From Candidatus Troglogloeales bacterium (GTDB lineage: Bacteria > Nitrospirota > Nitrospiria > SBBL01 > SBBT01), in NCBI GenBank assembly GCA_005239595.1, contig SBBT01000085.1, positions 1-21,668 on the forward strand: a stretch of 21,668 bases of DNA, read 5' to 3'. Every line of letters begins with the position of its first letter. The stretch's first letter is position 1. The position numbers and the translations under genes were made by a program. Below the pieces are notes generated by a model. It saw only the letters and a program-made list of their open reading frames with translations, searched no databases and was not told the DNA's origin. Positions 7,909 through 15,653 of this stretch are shown piece by piece.

Positions 7909-8136
7909 GTGGAGAAGATATATTTTCAGAAGAAGCGGTCTTGCCGTTTTTGTACCGAAAAGAAAAAAGAGATCAATTACAAAGAGGTTCAAACCTTAAA
8001 AAACTTTCTGACAGAACGTGGAAAAATTATTCCGAGGCGTATTTCCGGTAATTGTGCAGGACACCAGCGGGGCTTAACCCTGGCTATTAAACAGGCCAGA
8101 AACATTGCGTTTCTGGCGTTTTCTGAAGACAGATAG
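7909..8136 (+). CDS. rpsR: 30S ribosomal protein S18
   Basis: A 75-residue S18, the partner of S6 in the small subunit. Recognisable segments are RSCRFC, INYKEVQTLKNFLTERGKI, IPRRISGNCAGHQR and LTLAIKQARNIAFLAF. CxxC with a later CxxH suggests the zinc-binding (C+) form of S18. GTG 7909 gives the start MEKIYFQ and has GGGAGGT just ahead. ATG 7897 would add four residues (MGGY) but has no ribosome site. L9 (rplI), which often follows rpsR, is not here; a PilZ gene follows instead. A strong hairpin lies inside the 3' end of the gene. Confidence 0.93.
   Translation: MEKIYFQKKRSCRFCTEKKKEINYKEVQTLKNFLTERGKIIPRRISGNCAGHQRGLTLAIKQARNIAFLAFSEDR
8095..8122 (+). terminator. perfect 9-bp hairpin plus T-run inside the rpsR 3' end
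   Basis: GCCAGAAAC (8095-8103) and GTTTCTGGC (8109-8117) are perfect complements around a 5-base ATTGC loop, followed by GTTTT (8118-8122). This is the geometry of an intrinsic terminator, but it lies within the last coding codons of rpsR. It could end or attenuate the ribosomal operon before the pilZ gene. Confidence 0.5.
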
Positions 8137-8199
8137 CCGTATTTCTTGTATAAGGGGAGTCGTTAGGAGAGTCGATTCCCTGCAAGAGGAGCAGGAAAA

Positions 8200-8580
8200 G
8201 TGAAATCTGCTGCGAAGGCCGTTACACCCAATCGGAGAGAAGATCAGCGGTCGCCCTATATTGTGCTTGAATTTAAAGGGAGACATAAGAATAAGGTCTT
8301 TATGGCGTATACAGAAAATATCAGCAAAGGCGGTTTTTTTGCCTCGTTGTCGCAATCTTTAAAGGTTGGGGATCGTTTCCCCATTGAGTTTGTATTGCCG
8401 GACAGGAAAACAACGGTCCGGTGCATGTGCAAAGTCGCCTGGAAGAAAAGATATGATACGATGGGCATTGTCTCCGAAGGGGTGGGGGTTCAATTTGTTG
8501 ATTTAGGAGAGGCAGAGAGAAATTGTATTACTCAATGGATTGAAAAGGGAGAGAAGGAGAGGCGCCATTTACAAAAATAG
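8200..8580 (+). CDS. PilZ-domain protein (c-di-GMP effector)
   Basis: A 126-residue single-domain PilZ protein. Both ligand motifs are intact: RxxxR as R13-EDQ-R17 near the N-terminus, and N/DxSxxG as N40-I-S42-KG-G45. It should therefore bind cyclic di-GMP. There is no membrane segment or second domain, so it probably acts as an adaptor on an unknown partner. The GTG start at 8200 follows AGAGGAGCAGG. It lies 63 bases after rpsR and overlaps the start region of the nuclease gene downstream, which suggests coupled translation. Confidence 0.88.
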   Translation: MKSAAKAVTPNRREDQRSPYIVLEFKGRHKNKVFMAYTENISKGGFFASLSQSLKVGDRFPIEFVLPDRKTTVRCMCKVAWKKRYDTMGIVSEGVGVQFVDLGEAERNCITQWIEKGEKERRHLQK

Positions 8581-9082
8581 AACGTCTGCCATAAAGGGAG
8601 GTATTTTTGTTTTCTTTGCTGTGCTTTTTCTCTTTGTGGGGGCGTATAGCGGCGCTACCGAGACGTTCGAGGCCGATGTGAGCCGGGTGATCGATGGGGA
8701 TACCGTGCGTCTTTCCAACGGAACCCTGGTTCGATATATCGGTGTCGACGCCCCGGAAGTCAGGAGGAAAGTCAAGAAAAGATGGGTTTATGATCCGGAG
8801 CCGTTTTCCGAAACAGCGACCTCTTATAATCGGCAATTGGTCGAAGGGAAAAAGGTCCGGATAGAGTTTGATCCACAAGAGCGCAATGACCGTTATGGAC
8901 GGCTGTTGGCCTATGTTTTTGTCGGTCCGATTTTCGCCAACGAGAAGATGATTGAAAATGGGTTGGCAGAAGTGTATCTGATTCCCCCTCACATCAAATA
9001 CCGGGCGCGTTTAAGAGAGGCAGAGCAAAAAGCCAAGATGCATCGTCTGGGAATATGGTCTGTCGCCGGTCGTCGTCAATGA
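8540..9082 (+). CDS. secreted thermonuclease (SNase)-like protein
   Basis: A 180-residue staphylococcal-nuclease-fold protein. A hydrophobic segment at about 22-36 (IFVFFAVLFLFVGAY) acts as an export signal, and no lipobox Cys is seen. The SNase motifs are VIDGDTVRL, RYIGVDAPE and DRYGRLLAYV. Counterparts of the S. aureus catalytic residues R35, E43 and R87 are R65, E73 and R118, with the same 8-residue spacing between the first two, so an active Ca-dependent nuclease outside the cytoplasm is likely. The start is uncertain. TTG 8540 lacks a ribosome site, whereas AAGGAG (8554-8559) sits 7 bases before ATT 8567 in the same frame, which would remove nine basic residues. It overlaps the pilZ gene end by 41 bases, or 14 with the ATT start. 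Confidence 0.87.
   Translation: MKRERRRGAIYKNRTSAIKGGIFVFFAVLFLFVGAYSGATETFEADVSRVIDGDTVRLSNGTLVRYIGVDAPEVRRKVKKRWVYDPEPFSETATSYNRQLVEGKKVRIEFDPQERNDRYGRLLAYVFVGPIFANEKMIENGLAEVYLIPPHIKYRARLREAEQKAKMHRLGIWSVAGRRQ
8554..8559 (+). promoter_or_regulatory. Shine-Dalgarno pointing at a possible ATT start
   Basis: AAGGAG followed by exactly 7 bases and then ATT (8567-8569), in frame with the nuclease. No ATG, GTG or TTG is placed to use it. It may instead be incidental, since this stretch is also the purine-rich end of the pilZ gene. Confidence 0.4.
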
Positions 9083-9193
9083 GAAACAGAGGCGGTTCTC
9101 TTTATTCCCAGAGAATATCTGCCATCTGATGAATCGGCCCCGTCGGACAGGTGGTTGAAAAACCGATAACGTGGTCTGTGAGAAACGGGAGAA

Positions 9194-10456
9194 GTGACGT
9201 TGCCCTCCAGAAGGGGTGTTGCCCCCGCGAAAATCCCTTCTTTAAAGAAGGCCCTCCTCGAGAAAACGAGAGAAGTGGAGGCCCTTCGCCGCATCGCCGC
9301 ATCCATTAGCTCCAATCTGGATTTGGAAGAAGTCCTGAAAGAGACGGTTGGATTGGTGGTTGAAATGACCAAGGCCGACGCCTGTCTGGTCTATCTCTTA
9401 CACGAGGCCGAGCAGGAGCTGGTTCTACGCGCCTCCAAGAATCCACATCCCAGGCTCATTGGGCGTATACGTCTGGAATTGGGGGAGGGCATCACGGGAT
9501 GGGCGGCAAAGGAAAAACGAACCGTGGCCATTTCCAAAAATGCCGATAACGATCCCCGGTTTGCATTCTTCCACAACCTCCCTGAAGACCGTTATCAGGC
9601 ATTTTTATCGGTGCCGTTTACCAGCAAAGGCGAGGTGACAGGGGTGATCAACATTCAGCACAAAAAACCCCATTACCATTCCCAGAATGAGATTGCCCTT
9701 TTGACCACCATCGGGTATCAGGTTGGATCGGCCATCGAAAACGCACGGCTCTACCAGGAGATGAAAAAAAAGGCGCTTCAGATTGACACCCTTTCGCGCG
9801 TCAGTCATACCATTACATCGAATCGGTACCTTGAAGAGATTCTTAATCTGATTGTGACCATGACGGCGGGAATGATGAATTCGAAAATCTGTTCGATTAT
9901 GATTCTGGATAAGAAAAAGGAAGAGCTGAAAATTGTTGCCACGCAGAGCTTGAGCGAGGAATACCGGTTAAAGGCCAACGTGAAGGTGGGTGAGAGTGTG
10001 TCAGGACGGGCGGTTAAGGAGCGGAGGCCTATCACCGTTTTGGATGTCCGTTGTGATCCAACCTATGTTTTCCCTGATCTGGCCAAAAAGGAGGAATTGT
10101 GCTCCCTGCTTTCCATTCCGATGATGGTTAAGAATAGGGCCATTGGCGTCATTAACAGCTATACCTCAACGGTACACCGTTTCTCTCAGGAGGAGATCGA
10201 TATCTTGCAGGCGGTGGCAAATCAGGCCGCGGTTGCAATTGAAAATACGGCCCTCTTGGAGCAGACGTCTGCCATGCAAGAGGCCCTGGATGCCCGAAAG
10301 GGGATAGAACGGGCCAAGGGGATTCTGATGCGAGGCGGCAGGATTTCCGAGGCGGAGGCCTTTCGGTTAATTCAGCGGAAAAGCATGAACAATCGCAAAT
10401 CAATGCGTGAGGTTGCGGAGGCAATCATACTGGCGTCTGAAATAGAGCAGGAGTAG
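9194..10456 (+). CDS. GAF-GAF-ANTAR regulator (putative RNA-binding antiterminator)
   Basis: A 420-residue cytoplasmic protein with a short coiled coil (about 18-35), a first GAF domain (about 35-180), a second GAF domain (about 200-345) and a C-terminal ANTAR domain (about 362-418). The ANTAR signature is clear: ARKGIERAKGILM, then EAEAFRLIQRKSM and REVAEAIIL. ANTAR domains are three-helix RNA-binding modules that prevent transcription termination at paired hairpins. The GAF domains would sense a small molecule or redox state. It has no kinase or receiver domain, so control is probably through ligand binding. The start is GTG 9194; TTG 9200 has better spacing from GGGAG. The stop is 4 bases before orn, whose ribosome site lies within this gene's end, so the two are one operon. 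Confidence 0.9.
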   Translation: MTLPSRRGVAPAKIPSLKKALLEKTREVEALRRIAASISSNLDLEEVLKETVGLVVEMTKADACLVYLLHEAEQELVLRASKNPHPRLIGRIRLELGEGITGWAAKEKRTVAISKNADNDPRFAFFHNLPEDRYQAFLSVPFTSKGEVTGVINIQHKKPHYHSQNEIALLTTIGYQVGSAIENARLYQEMKKKALQIDTLSRVSHTITSNRYLEEILNLIVTMTAGMMNSKICSIMILDKKKEELKIVATQSLSEEYRLKANVKVGESVSGRAVKERRPITVLDVRCDPTYVFPDLAKKEELCSLLSIPMMVKNRAIGVINSYTSTVHRFSQEEIDILQAVANQAAVAIENTALLEQTSAMQEALDARKGIERAKGILMRGGRISEAEAFRLIQRKSMNNRKSMREVAEAIILASEIEQE

Positions 10457-10460
10457 GTTT

Positions 10461-11015
10461 ATGGCACGCGTACAGAATGACAGCAATTTGGTCTGGCTTG
10501 ATCTGGAGATGACCGGTCTGGAACCAGACCGGTATACGATTGTGGAGATTGCCACCATTATTACGGATAGTCAGCTCAATGTTCTGGCGGAGGGGCCTGC
10601 GATTGCGATTCATCAGGATGCAGAGGTCCTAAATTCGATGGAGAAATGGAGCAGAGACACCCATGCGAAATCAGGCCTGCTGCAACGGATCATATCCTCT
10701 CAAACGACGATGCAGGAGGCGGAGGCGGTGACGCTTGATTTTATAAGCCGTTATATTCCGGAGAAAAAGTCGCCGCTCTGCGGAAATTCTATCAGTCACG
10801 ACCGACGCTTTCTGGAACGTTATATGCCAAAGCTGTTTGCCTATTTCCATTATCGTAATATTGATGTCAGTACCATAAAGGAATTGGTGAAAAGATGGTA
10901 CCCTAACGACCCGGCGGTGCTAATCAAAAAGGGAAACCATCTTGCCATGGATGATATTCGCGATTCCATCCGGGAATTGGCGTTTTATCGGGAGCATTTT
11001 TTTTTGAAAAGATAG
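10461..11015 (+). CDS. orn: oligoribonuclease
   Basis: A 184-residue DEDDh 3'-5' exoribonuclease that finishes RNA decay by cleaving 2-5 nt oligomers, and pGpG in organisms using c-di-GMP. The acidic motifs are WLDLEMTGL (D14, E16), the D in SISHDRRFLERYMP, and H/D in NHLAMDDIRDS. NIDVSTIKELVKRWYP is typical of Orn as opposed to other DnaQ-fold nucleases. Length is near E. coli Orn (181). AGGAG lies 7 bases before the ATG. It is tightly coupled to the ANTAR regulator upstream. Confidence 0.95.
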   Translation: MARVQNDSNLVWLDLEMTGLEPDRYTIVEIATIITDSQLNVLAEGPAIAIHQDAEVLNSMEKWSRDTHAKSGLLQRIISSQTTMQEAEAVTLDFISRYIPEKKSPLCGNSISHDRRFLERYMPKLFAYFHYRNIDVSTIKELVKRWYPNDPAVLIKKGNHLAMDDIRDSIRELAFYREHFFLKR

Positions 11016-11016
11016 C

Positions 11017-11091
11017 AGTGGCATCCTATTCTTGCCATTGTCTTTTGTCCCGGCCGGTTACTGAAAAACGCATTGCCCGGCAACCTGCCGG
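11017..11091 (+). terminator. two hairpins in the orn-folC gap
   Basis: Just after the orn stop, AGTGGCA (11017-11023) pairs with TGCCATT (11033-11039), 7 bp with one G-T pair, followed by GTCTTTT. This is a plausible weak terminator. Further on, CCGGCA-ACC-TGCCGG (11077-11091) is a second compact 6-bp hairpin without a T-run. The rest of the 100-base gap shows no clear promoter. Confidence 0.35.
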
Positions 11092-11115
11092 TACCTGTAA
11101 CCTCCTGGGTGTTTC

Positions 11116-12423
11116 ATGGAAATGATCTCTTATTCGGAGACGCTCGACTACCTGTACCGATTGCAGTGGCACGGAATTCAACCTGGACTGAAGCGAATAT
11201 CCGTGCTCCTTTCCGCCCTGGATCATCCCGAACGATCCTATCGATCCATCCATATCGGTGGAACCAATGGAAAAGGCTCGACAGCAGCCATCATTGCCGC
11301 CATTCTCCAGAAAGCTGGTTTTCGGGTTGGGCTCTATACCTCTCCCCATCTGATTCATTTCTCGGAGCGGATATCCCTGTCGGGCGTCCCCATTTGCGAA
11401 GGAGAAATCATTCGCCTGACGGCGTTACTACGAGAGGTGATCAATGCGATAGAAGGGTTTTCTGCTGAGATCACTTTTTTTGAGTTTACGACGGCCATGG
11501 CGCTCCTTTATTTTTCTTTAATGCAGGTTGATTTTGCTGTGGTGGAAGTGGGTATGGGAGGGCGATACGACGCGACCAATATCCTCTTGCCGGATGTTTC
11601 CGCTATTACCAATATTGGTTTGGATCACGAACAATATCTGGGAGGGAGTCTGCTTGAAATTGCAAAAGAAAAGGCAGGGATTATTAAGGCGGAAATCCCC
11701 GTTGTCACTGCGGCAACTCAGCCTGAAGTGTGCGAATTATTTGAAGGAGTCGCCCGATTCAACCATGCGCCTCTGTTTCGTCTGGGTCATGAAATAAAGA
11801 CCTTTGGGGAAGATCCGGGCCGGTTTTTGTATCGTGGCATTCGGGAGAGGATAGTGGAATGTCCTCTCATGGGACGGCATCAAATCGACAACAGTGCTGT
11901 TGCATTAGGTGTGATCGAGCAGTGCCAGCAAAGGGGGGTGGTCCTTTCTGATGCCGATATTTCAGAGGGGATGAAGGGGGTCCGGTGGCCGGGTCGCTTA
12001 GAGGTTGTTCGACACAATCCGCTGATCCTTCTGGACGGGGCGCATAACCCTGCCGGCGCGCGTGTGTTGGCCTCCTTTTTGACAGGGCTTAATCCAGATC
12101 GGCGGGGAAAACGCTGGTTGATGATTGGCGTGATGCGGGATAAGGACATTAAGGGAATATTGGCTCAGATAACGCCATGGGCCGATGAGATTGTTCTGAC
12201 ACGGCCCGATATCGAACGGGCAGCCGATCCCCATCTGATGTCAACATTTGTGGAAAAGGGCCCCTCTGTTAAAACGGTCTGTGAAGGTGTTCCTGACGCC
12301 ATACGCTATGTCGAGTCCCGCGTTCAGACGGAAGACACACTGGTGATTACCGGATCGCTCTACACGATTGGCGAAGCCAAGGCCGTTTATTCCGGTGCGG
12401 CCGCCTCCTCGATTCGAGGGTAG
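11116..12423 (+). CDS. folC: dihydrofolate/folylpolyglutamate synthase
   Basis: A 435-residue Mur-ligase-family enzyme that joins glutamate to dihydropteroate and extends the polyglutamate tail of folates, in the cytoplasm. The N-terminal YSETLDYLYRL, the P-loop GTNGKGST (about 49-56), the substrate-side LYTSPHL and SERISL segments, VVEVGMGGRYDATN, TNIGLDHEQYLG and the C-terminal DGAHNP are all family hallmarks. Length is normal. ATG 11116 is used; ATG 11122 is an alternative. Neither has a good ribosome site. The stop codon directly abuts the lptD ATG. Confidence 0.95.
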   Translation: MEMISYSETLDYLYRLQWHGIQPGLKRISVLLSALDHPERSYRSIHIGGTNGKGSTAAIIAAILQKAGFRVGLYTSPHLIHFSERISLSGVPICEGEIIRLTALLREVINAIEGFSAEITFFEFTTAMALLYFSLMQVDFAVVEVGMGGRYDATNILLPDVSAITNIGLDHEQYLGGSLLEIAKEKAGIIKAEIPVVTAATQPEVCELFEGVARFNHAPLFRLGHEIKTFGEDPGRFLYRGIRERIVECPLMGRHQIDNSAVALGVIEQCQQRGVVLSDADISEGMKGVRWPGRLEVVRHNPLILLDGAHNPAGARVLASFLTGLNPDRRGKRWLMIGVMRDKDIKGILAQITPWADEIVLTRPDIERAADPHLMSTFVEKGPSVKTVCEGVPDAIRYVESRVQTEDTLVITGSLYTIGEAKAVYSGAAASSIRG

Positions 12424-14604
12424 ATGGGTTACCTTCTTCCCTGGAATGTGAAGGGCCCGCATCCGAATGGTTTTATCCTCGCGCACGCAGGCCTTGCCCT
12501 GTTAAAGAAAGGGATACTCTTTTCGCTCTTGTGTATTCTCCTGCTGCCCGGTTTAGGGATCAGCGAAGGCAAGCCGCAACAGCCAGATCCCTCTGAAGAG
12601 ATGTCCCAGTCTCCCATTGATGTGACGGCCGATCGGTTGGAATACAGTGAGGGCGTCTATCAGGCCCATGGTTCTGTTGTGGTCCTGCAGGGGCCGATGA
12701 AAGTTTCGGCCGATGCCGTTTCGCTGAACAATGAAACCGGGAAACTGCATGCGGTTGGAAATGTCCACTTCACAGACAAAGGGCATCAGATGGATGCGGC
12801 AGAGATGACGTTGGATATCAACACGAAATTGGGAGTTCTATACCGTGGATCGCTCTTTGTTAAACAGGAAAACTACCACTTCTCTGGAGCAGAGATAGAG
12901 CGGCGCGAATTGGATGATTACCTCCTGCGTGACGCCTCCTTTACAGCGTGCGATTGCCCGACGGATCCGGATTGGCGCATCCGGTCACGGACAATTCGTC
13001 TTCGCCTGGACCAGAAGGTTGTGGCACGCGACCTTGTTTTTTATGCCGGCAAGGTTCCGATCGTCTATCTCCCCTATATCACCTATCCCCTGAAGCGGCA
13101 AACGGGATTTCTTATCCCACGATTCGGTTATAGCGCGCGTCATGGATTTAAGATAAACCAGCCGTTTTTCTGGGCGATATCTCAACATCAGGATGCGACC
13201 CTGTCGTTCGATCATCGCGGCAGCAAGGGGAACGGCGTTGAGATGGAATACAGATATGTCCCATCGAGCGCTCTACAGGGAACTCTGGAAACGGCCTATT
13301 TTTATGATGAAGAGAAGCAGGTTACACGGTGGAATGTACGTTACAATCACAGGCAGCGTCTTTCTGAACAGCTCGATGCCAGACTGGATATTCGATACAG
13401 CAATGAAAGAGATAATTTTCGGGATCTCTCGGATCAGACATCGGAACGGGCGCAGCAGAATCTTGAGTCAAATCTTTTTGTCGTGTATCGCGGCGATCTG
13501 TGGCTGGCCTATGCCTTGGCCCGTTATACCATTGATCTGACCACATCCGATAACAATCGGACGCTACAGAAGCTGCCGGAGTTCGGGATGAGTCTTGCCG
13601 AATATCGCCTTGGGGCCTCTCCGCTTTATCTTAATTTTGACGGCAGCGCCATTAACTTCTGGCGTAAGGTAGGGTTTTCTACCCAGCGTGTCGATCTTTA
13701 TCCGAAAATCTCCTGGCCCATTCTGCTCTCCGCCTCTGCCACGGTGACGCCGTGGGCAGGGCTCAGAAAAACGTGGTATAGCCGGGGAAACCTTGAGACG
13801 CATCCGCTCGATCGAACGATTTTTCCTGTCGGGCTTCATCTTAAAACAGAATACGATCGGAGATGGGGGAAGATGACGCATCTGATTCGCCCCTCTCTGA
13901 TGTATGAATATATCGAGGGGGGGCGGCAGCCCGATGTTCCTCAATTTGACGATCTGGATCGGCGCTATGATCGGCACAGCGTAACGGTTTCGCTCACGCA
14001 GCGGTTTCTTGAGGAAAACGGGGAGGGACAATTAATTGAGAAGGTATTTTCCCAACTGACAGAAAGTTATGACATTCATAAAGGCCATTCTGGCGCCGCT
14101 CCGACGGGGGAGAGCCCTTACTCTGATTTGAGATGGGAATTAAAGATAAAGCCGACATCCTCTTTTTCGATAGCAGTCGATTCGTTTTATAACCTGGATA
14201 ATCAGACCCTCTCTTCCTTCAATACCGATCTTAACTTTAACTTTCGATCGTACGTCACTGCTTCTTTCGGACAGAGGTATACGAAAGAGGGTTCCATTTC
14301 AAGAAAAGGAGATCTTTTTAACCCGATCTATCTGGGGGATCGCGAAACGGCATCCCCTGTTCAGTTTTTGACGGAAAAGGTTGTGATCAGAACGACCTTT
14401 GGAATTCATCTTGCCAGCCGCACCTACTATGATGTACGTCGAGGCGAATGGGTGGAGATTGCCTACGGCCTTCAATTTGAGCGTCAATGCTGGAATGTGA
14501 CCGTCACCTACATCGATCTAAAAGAGAGAAATGACCTTTATTTTATGGTGAACCTAAAGGGGTTGGGAGACCTGGCGTCGAAGAGATGGGCCAACTTGTT
14601 TTAG
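12424..14604 (+). CDS. lptD: LPS-assembly outer membrane protein LptD
   Basis: A 726-residue protein with a signal segment (about 27-47, KKGILFSLLCILLLPGLG), an OstA/LptA-like periplasmic jellyroll (about 60-165) and an LptD beta-barrel. It inserts lipopolysaccharide into the outer leaflet together with LptE. Typical sequences are FTACDCPTDPDWRIRS, the VPIVYLPYITYPLKRQTGFLIP block and many alternating aromatic strands. The mature protein has three Cys: the CDC pair near 175-177 and one near 688. A long-range disulfide as in E. coli (which uses four Cys) is therefore possible but simpler. The ATG directly follows the folC stop, with GAGGG upstream. The N-terminus before the hydrophobic core is unusually long; GTG 12448 is an alternative start. 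Confidence 0.93.
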   Translation: MGYLLPWNVKGPHPNGFILAHAGLALLKKGILFSLLCILLLPGLGISEGKPQQPDPSEEMSQSPIDVTADRLEYSEGVYQAHGSVVVLQGPMKVSADAVSLNNETGKLHAVGNVHFTDKGHQMDAAEMTLDINTKLGVLYRGSLFVKQENYHFSGAEIERRELDDYLLRDASFTACDCPTDPDWRIRSRTIRLRLDQKVVARDLVFYAGKVPIVYLPYITYPLKRQTGFLIPRFGYSARHGFKINQPFFWAISQHQDATLSFDHRGSKGNGVEMEYRYVPSSALQGTLETAYFYDEEKQVTRWNVRYNHRQRLSEQLDARLDIRYSNERDNFRDLSDQTSERAQQNLESNLFVVYRGDLWLAYALARYTIDLTTSDNNRTLQKLPEFGMSLAEYRLGASPLYLNFDGSAINFWRKVGFSTQRVDLYPKISWPILLSASATVTPWAGLRKTWYSRGNLETHPLDRTIFPVGLHLKTEYDRRWGKMTHLIRPSLMYEYIEGGRQPDVPQFDDLDRRYDRHSVTVSLTQRFLEENGEGQLIEKVFSQLTESYDIHKGHSGAAPTGESPYSDLRWELKIKPTSSFSIAVDSFYNLDNQTLSSFNTDLNFNFRSYVTASFGQRYTKEGSISRKGDLFNPIYLGDRETASPVQFLTEKVVIRTTFGIHLASRTYYDVRRGEWVEIAYGLQFERQCWNVTVTYIDLKERNDLYFMVNLKGLGDLASKRWANLF

Positions 14605-14610
14605 GGCAAC

Positions 14611-14636
14611 AGATGCAGGAGACCCATCTTTATTTT
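14611..14636 (+). terminator. putative intrinsic terminator after lptD
   Basis: AGATG (14611-14615) and GG (14618-14619) pair with CC (14623-14624) and CATCT (14625-14629), leaving a bulged CA and an AGA loop, followed by TTATTTT. It lies 6 bases after the lptD stop and runs into the stop codon of the convergent gene. The short bulged stem makes it weak. Confidence 0.42.
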
Positions 14637-15412
14637 AGGAGGGCGTTTAGCGCTATTTTAAAGACGGTCAGATGCATTTCTACCCTCTGCTGCATATCAA
14701 ATCCGGTTGGCGTTTCAGAGGTAATACAATGGGGGGTTCCATGATTGTAAAGATAGATCGCCTGGGGCCATTCTTCCCTTTTTGCCATTCTTTGTTTGAA
14801 AAAAAAGGAGGCAACTTTCGGATGGATCACACCTCCTGCCGCCGGGGCCCCTTCTATCTCTTTGTGTAAGTTAATCGGATACTTTTTTGAAATTTCCTTA
14901 ACAATGACATCTCCCGCTGCGTGTCGGGCCTCATCGCATATCTCGTAGAGATAAAAACCGTCCGTATCGACATCTTCATGAAATTCAACGGAGAGGTCGA
15001 ACCGATTTCCCGTTAGTGCTGCACACACGAGACGGACCTCCTGGGGAGGCATCTGCCTGCCATATTGCCGGTTTAGGTCTACTCCCGAACTGTCTTCTCG
15101 GGTGTGGTGCTCGTATCCGAACGGGTTGAGACAGGGAAAGAGCGTAAAGTGAAACCGTTCCATCAGGGAGGGTTCCTTCTTGAGGGTGGAGAGAATCTCC
15201 AAAAGGGTCTCCACCCCTGCCGGTTCGTTGCCGTGAATTCCCCCAGAGAGAACGATCTTTTTTATTCCAACACCCGTTGGCGTGGTCAGCATAAAAAGGG
15301 GATATCCCATTGGTAGATGGCCAAGAAGTTGTATCTGCAGCCCCTTTATCCTCTCTGCCAGAGAGATAAGTCGTTTCTCGAATGCTGAATAAGAACGGAT
15401 TTTTTCTGGCAT
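14630..15412 (-). CDS. M14-family zinc carboxypeptidase-like protein
   Basis: A 260-residue cytoplasmic-looking protein (no signal peptide) of the M14/succinylglutamate desuccinylase fold. Zinc ligands are H60 and E63 in GGIHGNEPAG and H145 in VEFHED. The substrate-binding DLNRQYG follows at 112-118, and the catalytic Glu is E233 in CITSETPTG. It probably removes a C-terminal residue from a peptide or hydrolyses an amide; the substrate cannot be told. The gene is convergent with lptD (25 bases between stops) and divergent from tRNA-Lys. No Shine-Dalgarno precedes the ATG. A TATAAA box (15423-15428, minus strand) lies so close that the mRNA could be nearly leaderless. Confidence 0.88.
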   Translation of the reverse strand: MPEKIRSYSAFEKRLISLAERIKGLQIQLLGHLPMGYPLFMLTTPTGVGIKKIVLSGGIHGNEPAGVETLLEILSTLKKEPSLMERFHFTLFPCLNPFGYEHHTREDSSGVDLNRQYGRQMPPQEVRLVCAALTGNRFDLSVEFHEDVDTDGFYLYEICDEARHAAGDVIVKEISKKYPINLHKEIEGAPAAGGVIHPKVASFFFKQRMAKREEWPQAIYLYNHGTPHCITSETPTGFDMQQRVEMHLTVFKIALNALLK

Positions 15413-15476
15413 GGATTAAGTATTTATACTGGCGCGGTGAAGCCACAGAGGGAAACATATCAGAAAAGCGTAAAGG

Positions 15477-15505
15477 TTGACAGTTATTTTAAGAAGGTGT
15501 TAAAT
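15477..15505 (+). promoter_or_regulatory. sigma70 promoter for tRNA-Lys
   Basis: TTGACA (15477-15482), a 17-base spacer, then TTAAAT (15500-15505). This is a perfect -35 with a fair -10, placing transcription start near 15512, about 17 bases before the tRNA. With no terminator visible after the tRNA, it may also serve the fecR-like and kinase genes. Confidence 0.72.
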
Positions 15506-15528
15506 GTGCGCGGATTAAGGTGTATTTT

Positions 15529-15604
15529 GGGCCGCTAGCTCAGTTGGTAGAGCACCGCCCTTTTAAGGCGGGTGTCCCGGGTTCGAGTCCCGGGCGGCTC
15601 ACCA
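15529..15604 (+). tRNA. tRNA-Lys (anticodon UUU)
   Basis: A complete cloverleaf. Acceptor GGGCCGC pairs with GCGGCTC (one G-T). The anticodon stem CCGCC/GGCGG encloses loop CTTTTAA, with anticodon TTT at 15562-15564. The T-arm is CCGGG-TTCGAGT-CCCGG. Discriminator A and encoded CCA end the gene at 15604. The D-arm contains the usual AGCTCAGTTGGTAGAGC. Confidence 0.97.
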
Positions 15605-15653
15605 AGCCGGTGTAGCGTTTGGCGTAAGGGATTTTATCTGGGAAGTCCCCCTT

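Noticed and set aside
7668..8051. 127-codon plus-strand frame overlapping ssb and rpsR
   Set aside because: It overlaps two firmly identified genes in another frame and its protein resembles nothing.
9083..9193. ANTAR target RNA in the leader before the GAF-GAF-ANTAR gene
   Set aside because: Small hairpins exist (TTCTCT/AGAGAA and GGTT-GAAA-AACC), but not the paired hexaloops with A1 and G4 that define the ANTAR motif.
10464..10482. TGGCAC-containing stretch at the orn start as a sigma54 promoter
   Set aside because: The -12 TTGC element is missing at the required spacing. Similar TGGCAC hits at 3320, 11166 and 13021 also fail.
13564..14031. 155-codon minus-strand frame inside lptD
   Set aside because: It is antisense to the LptD barrel and shows no recognisable features.
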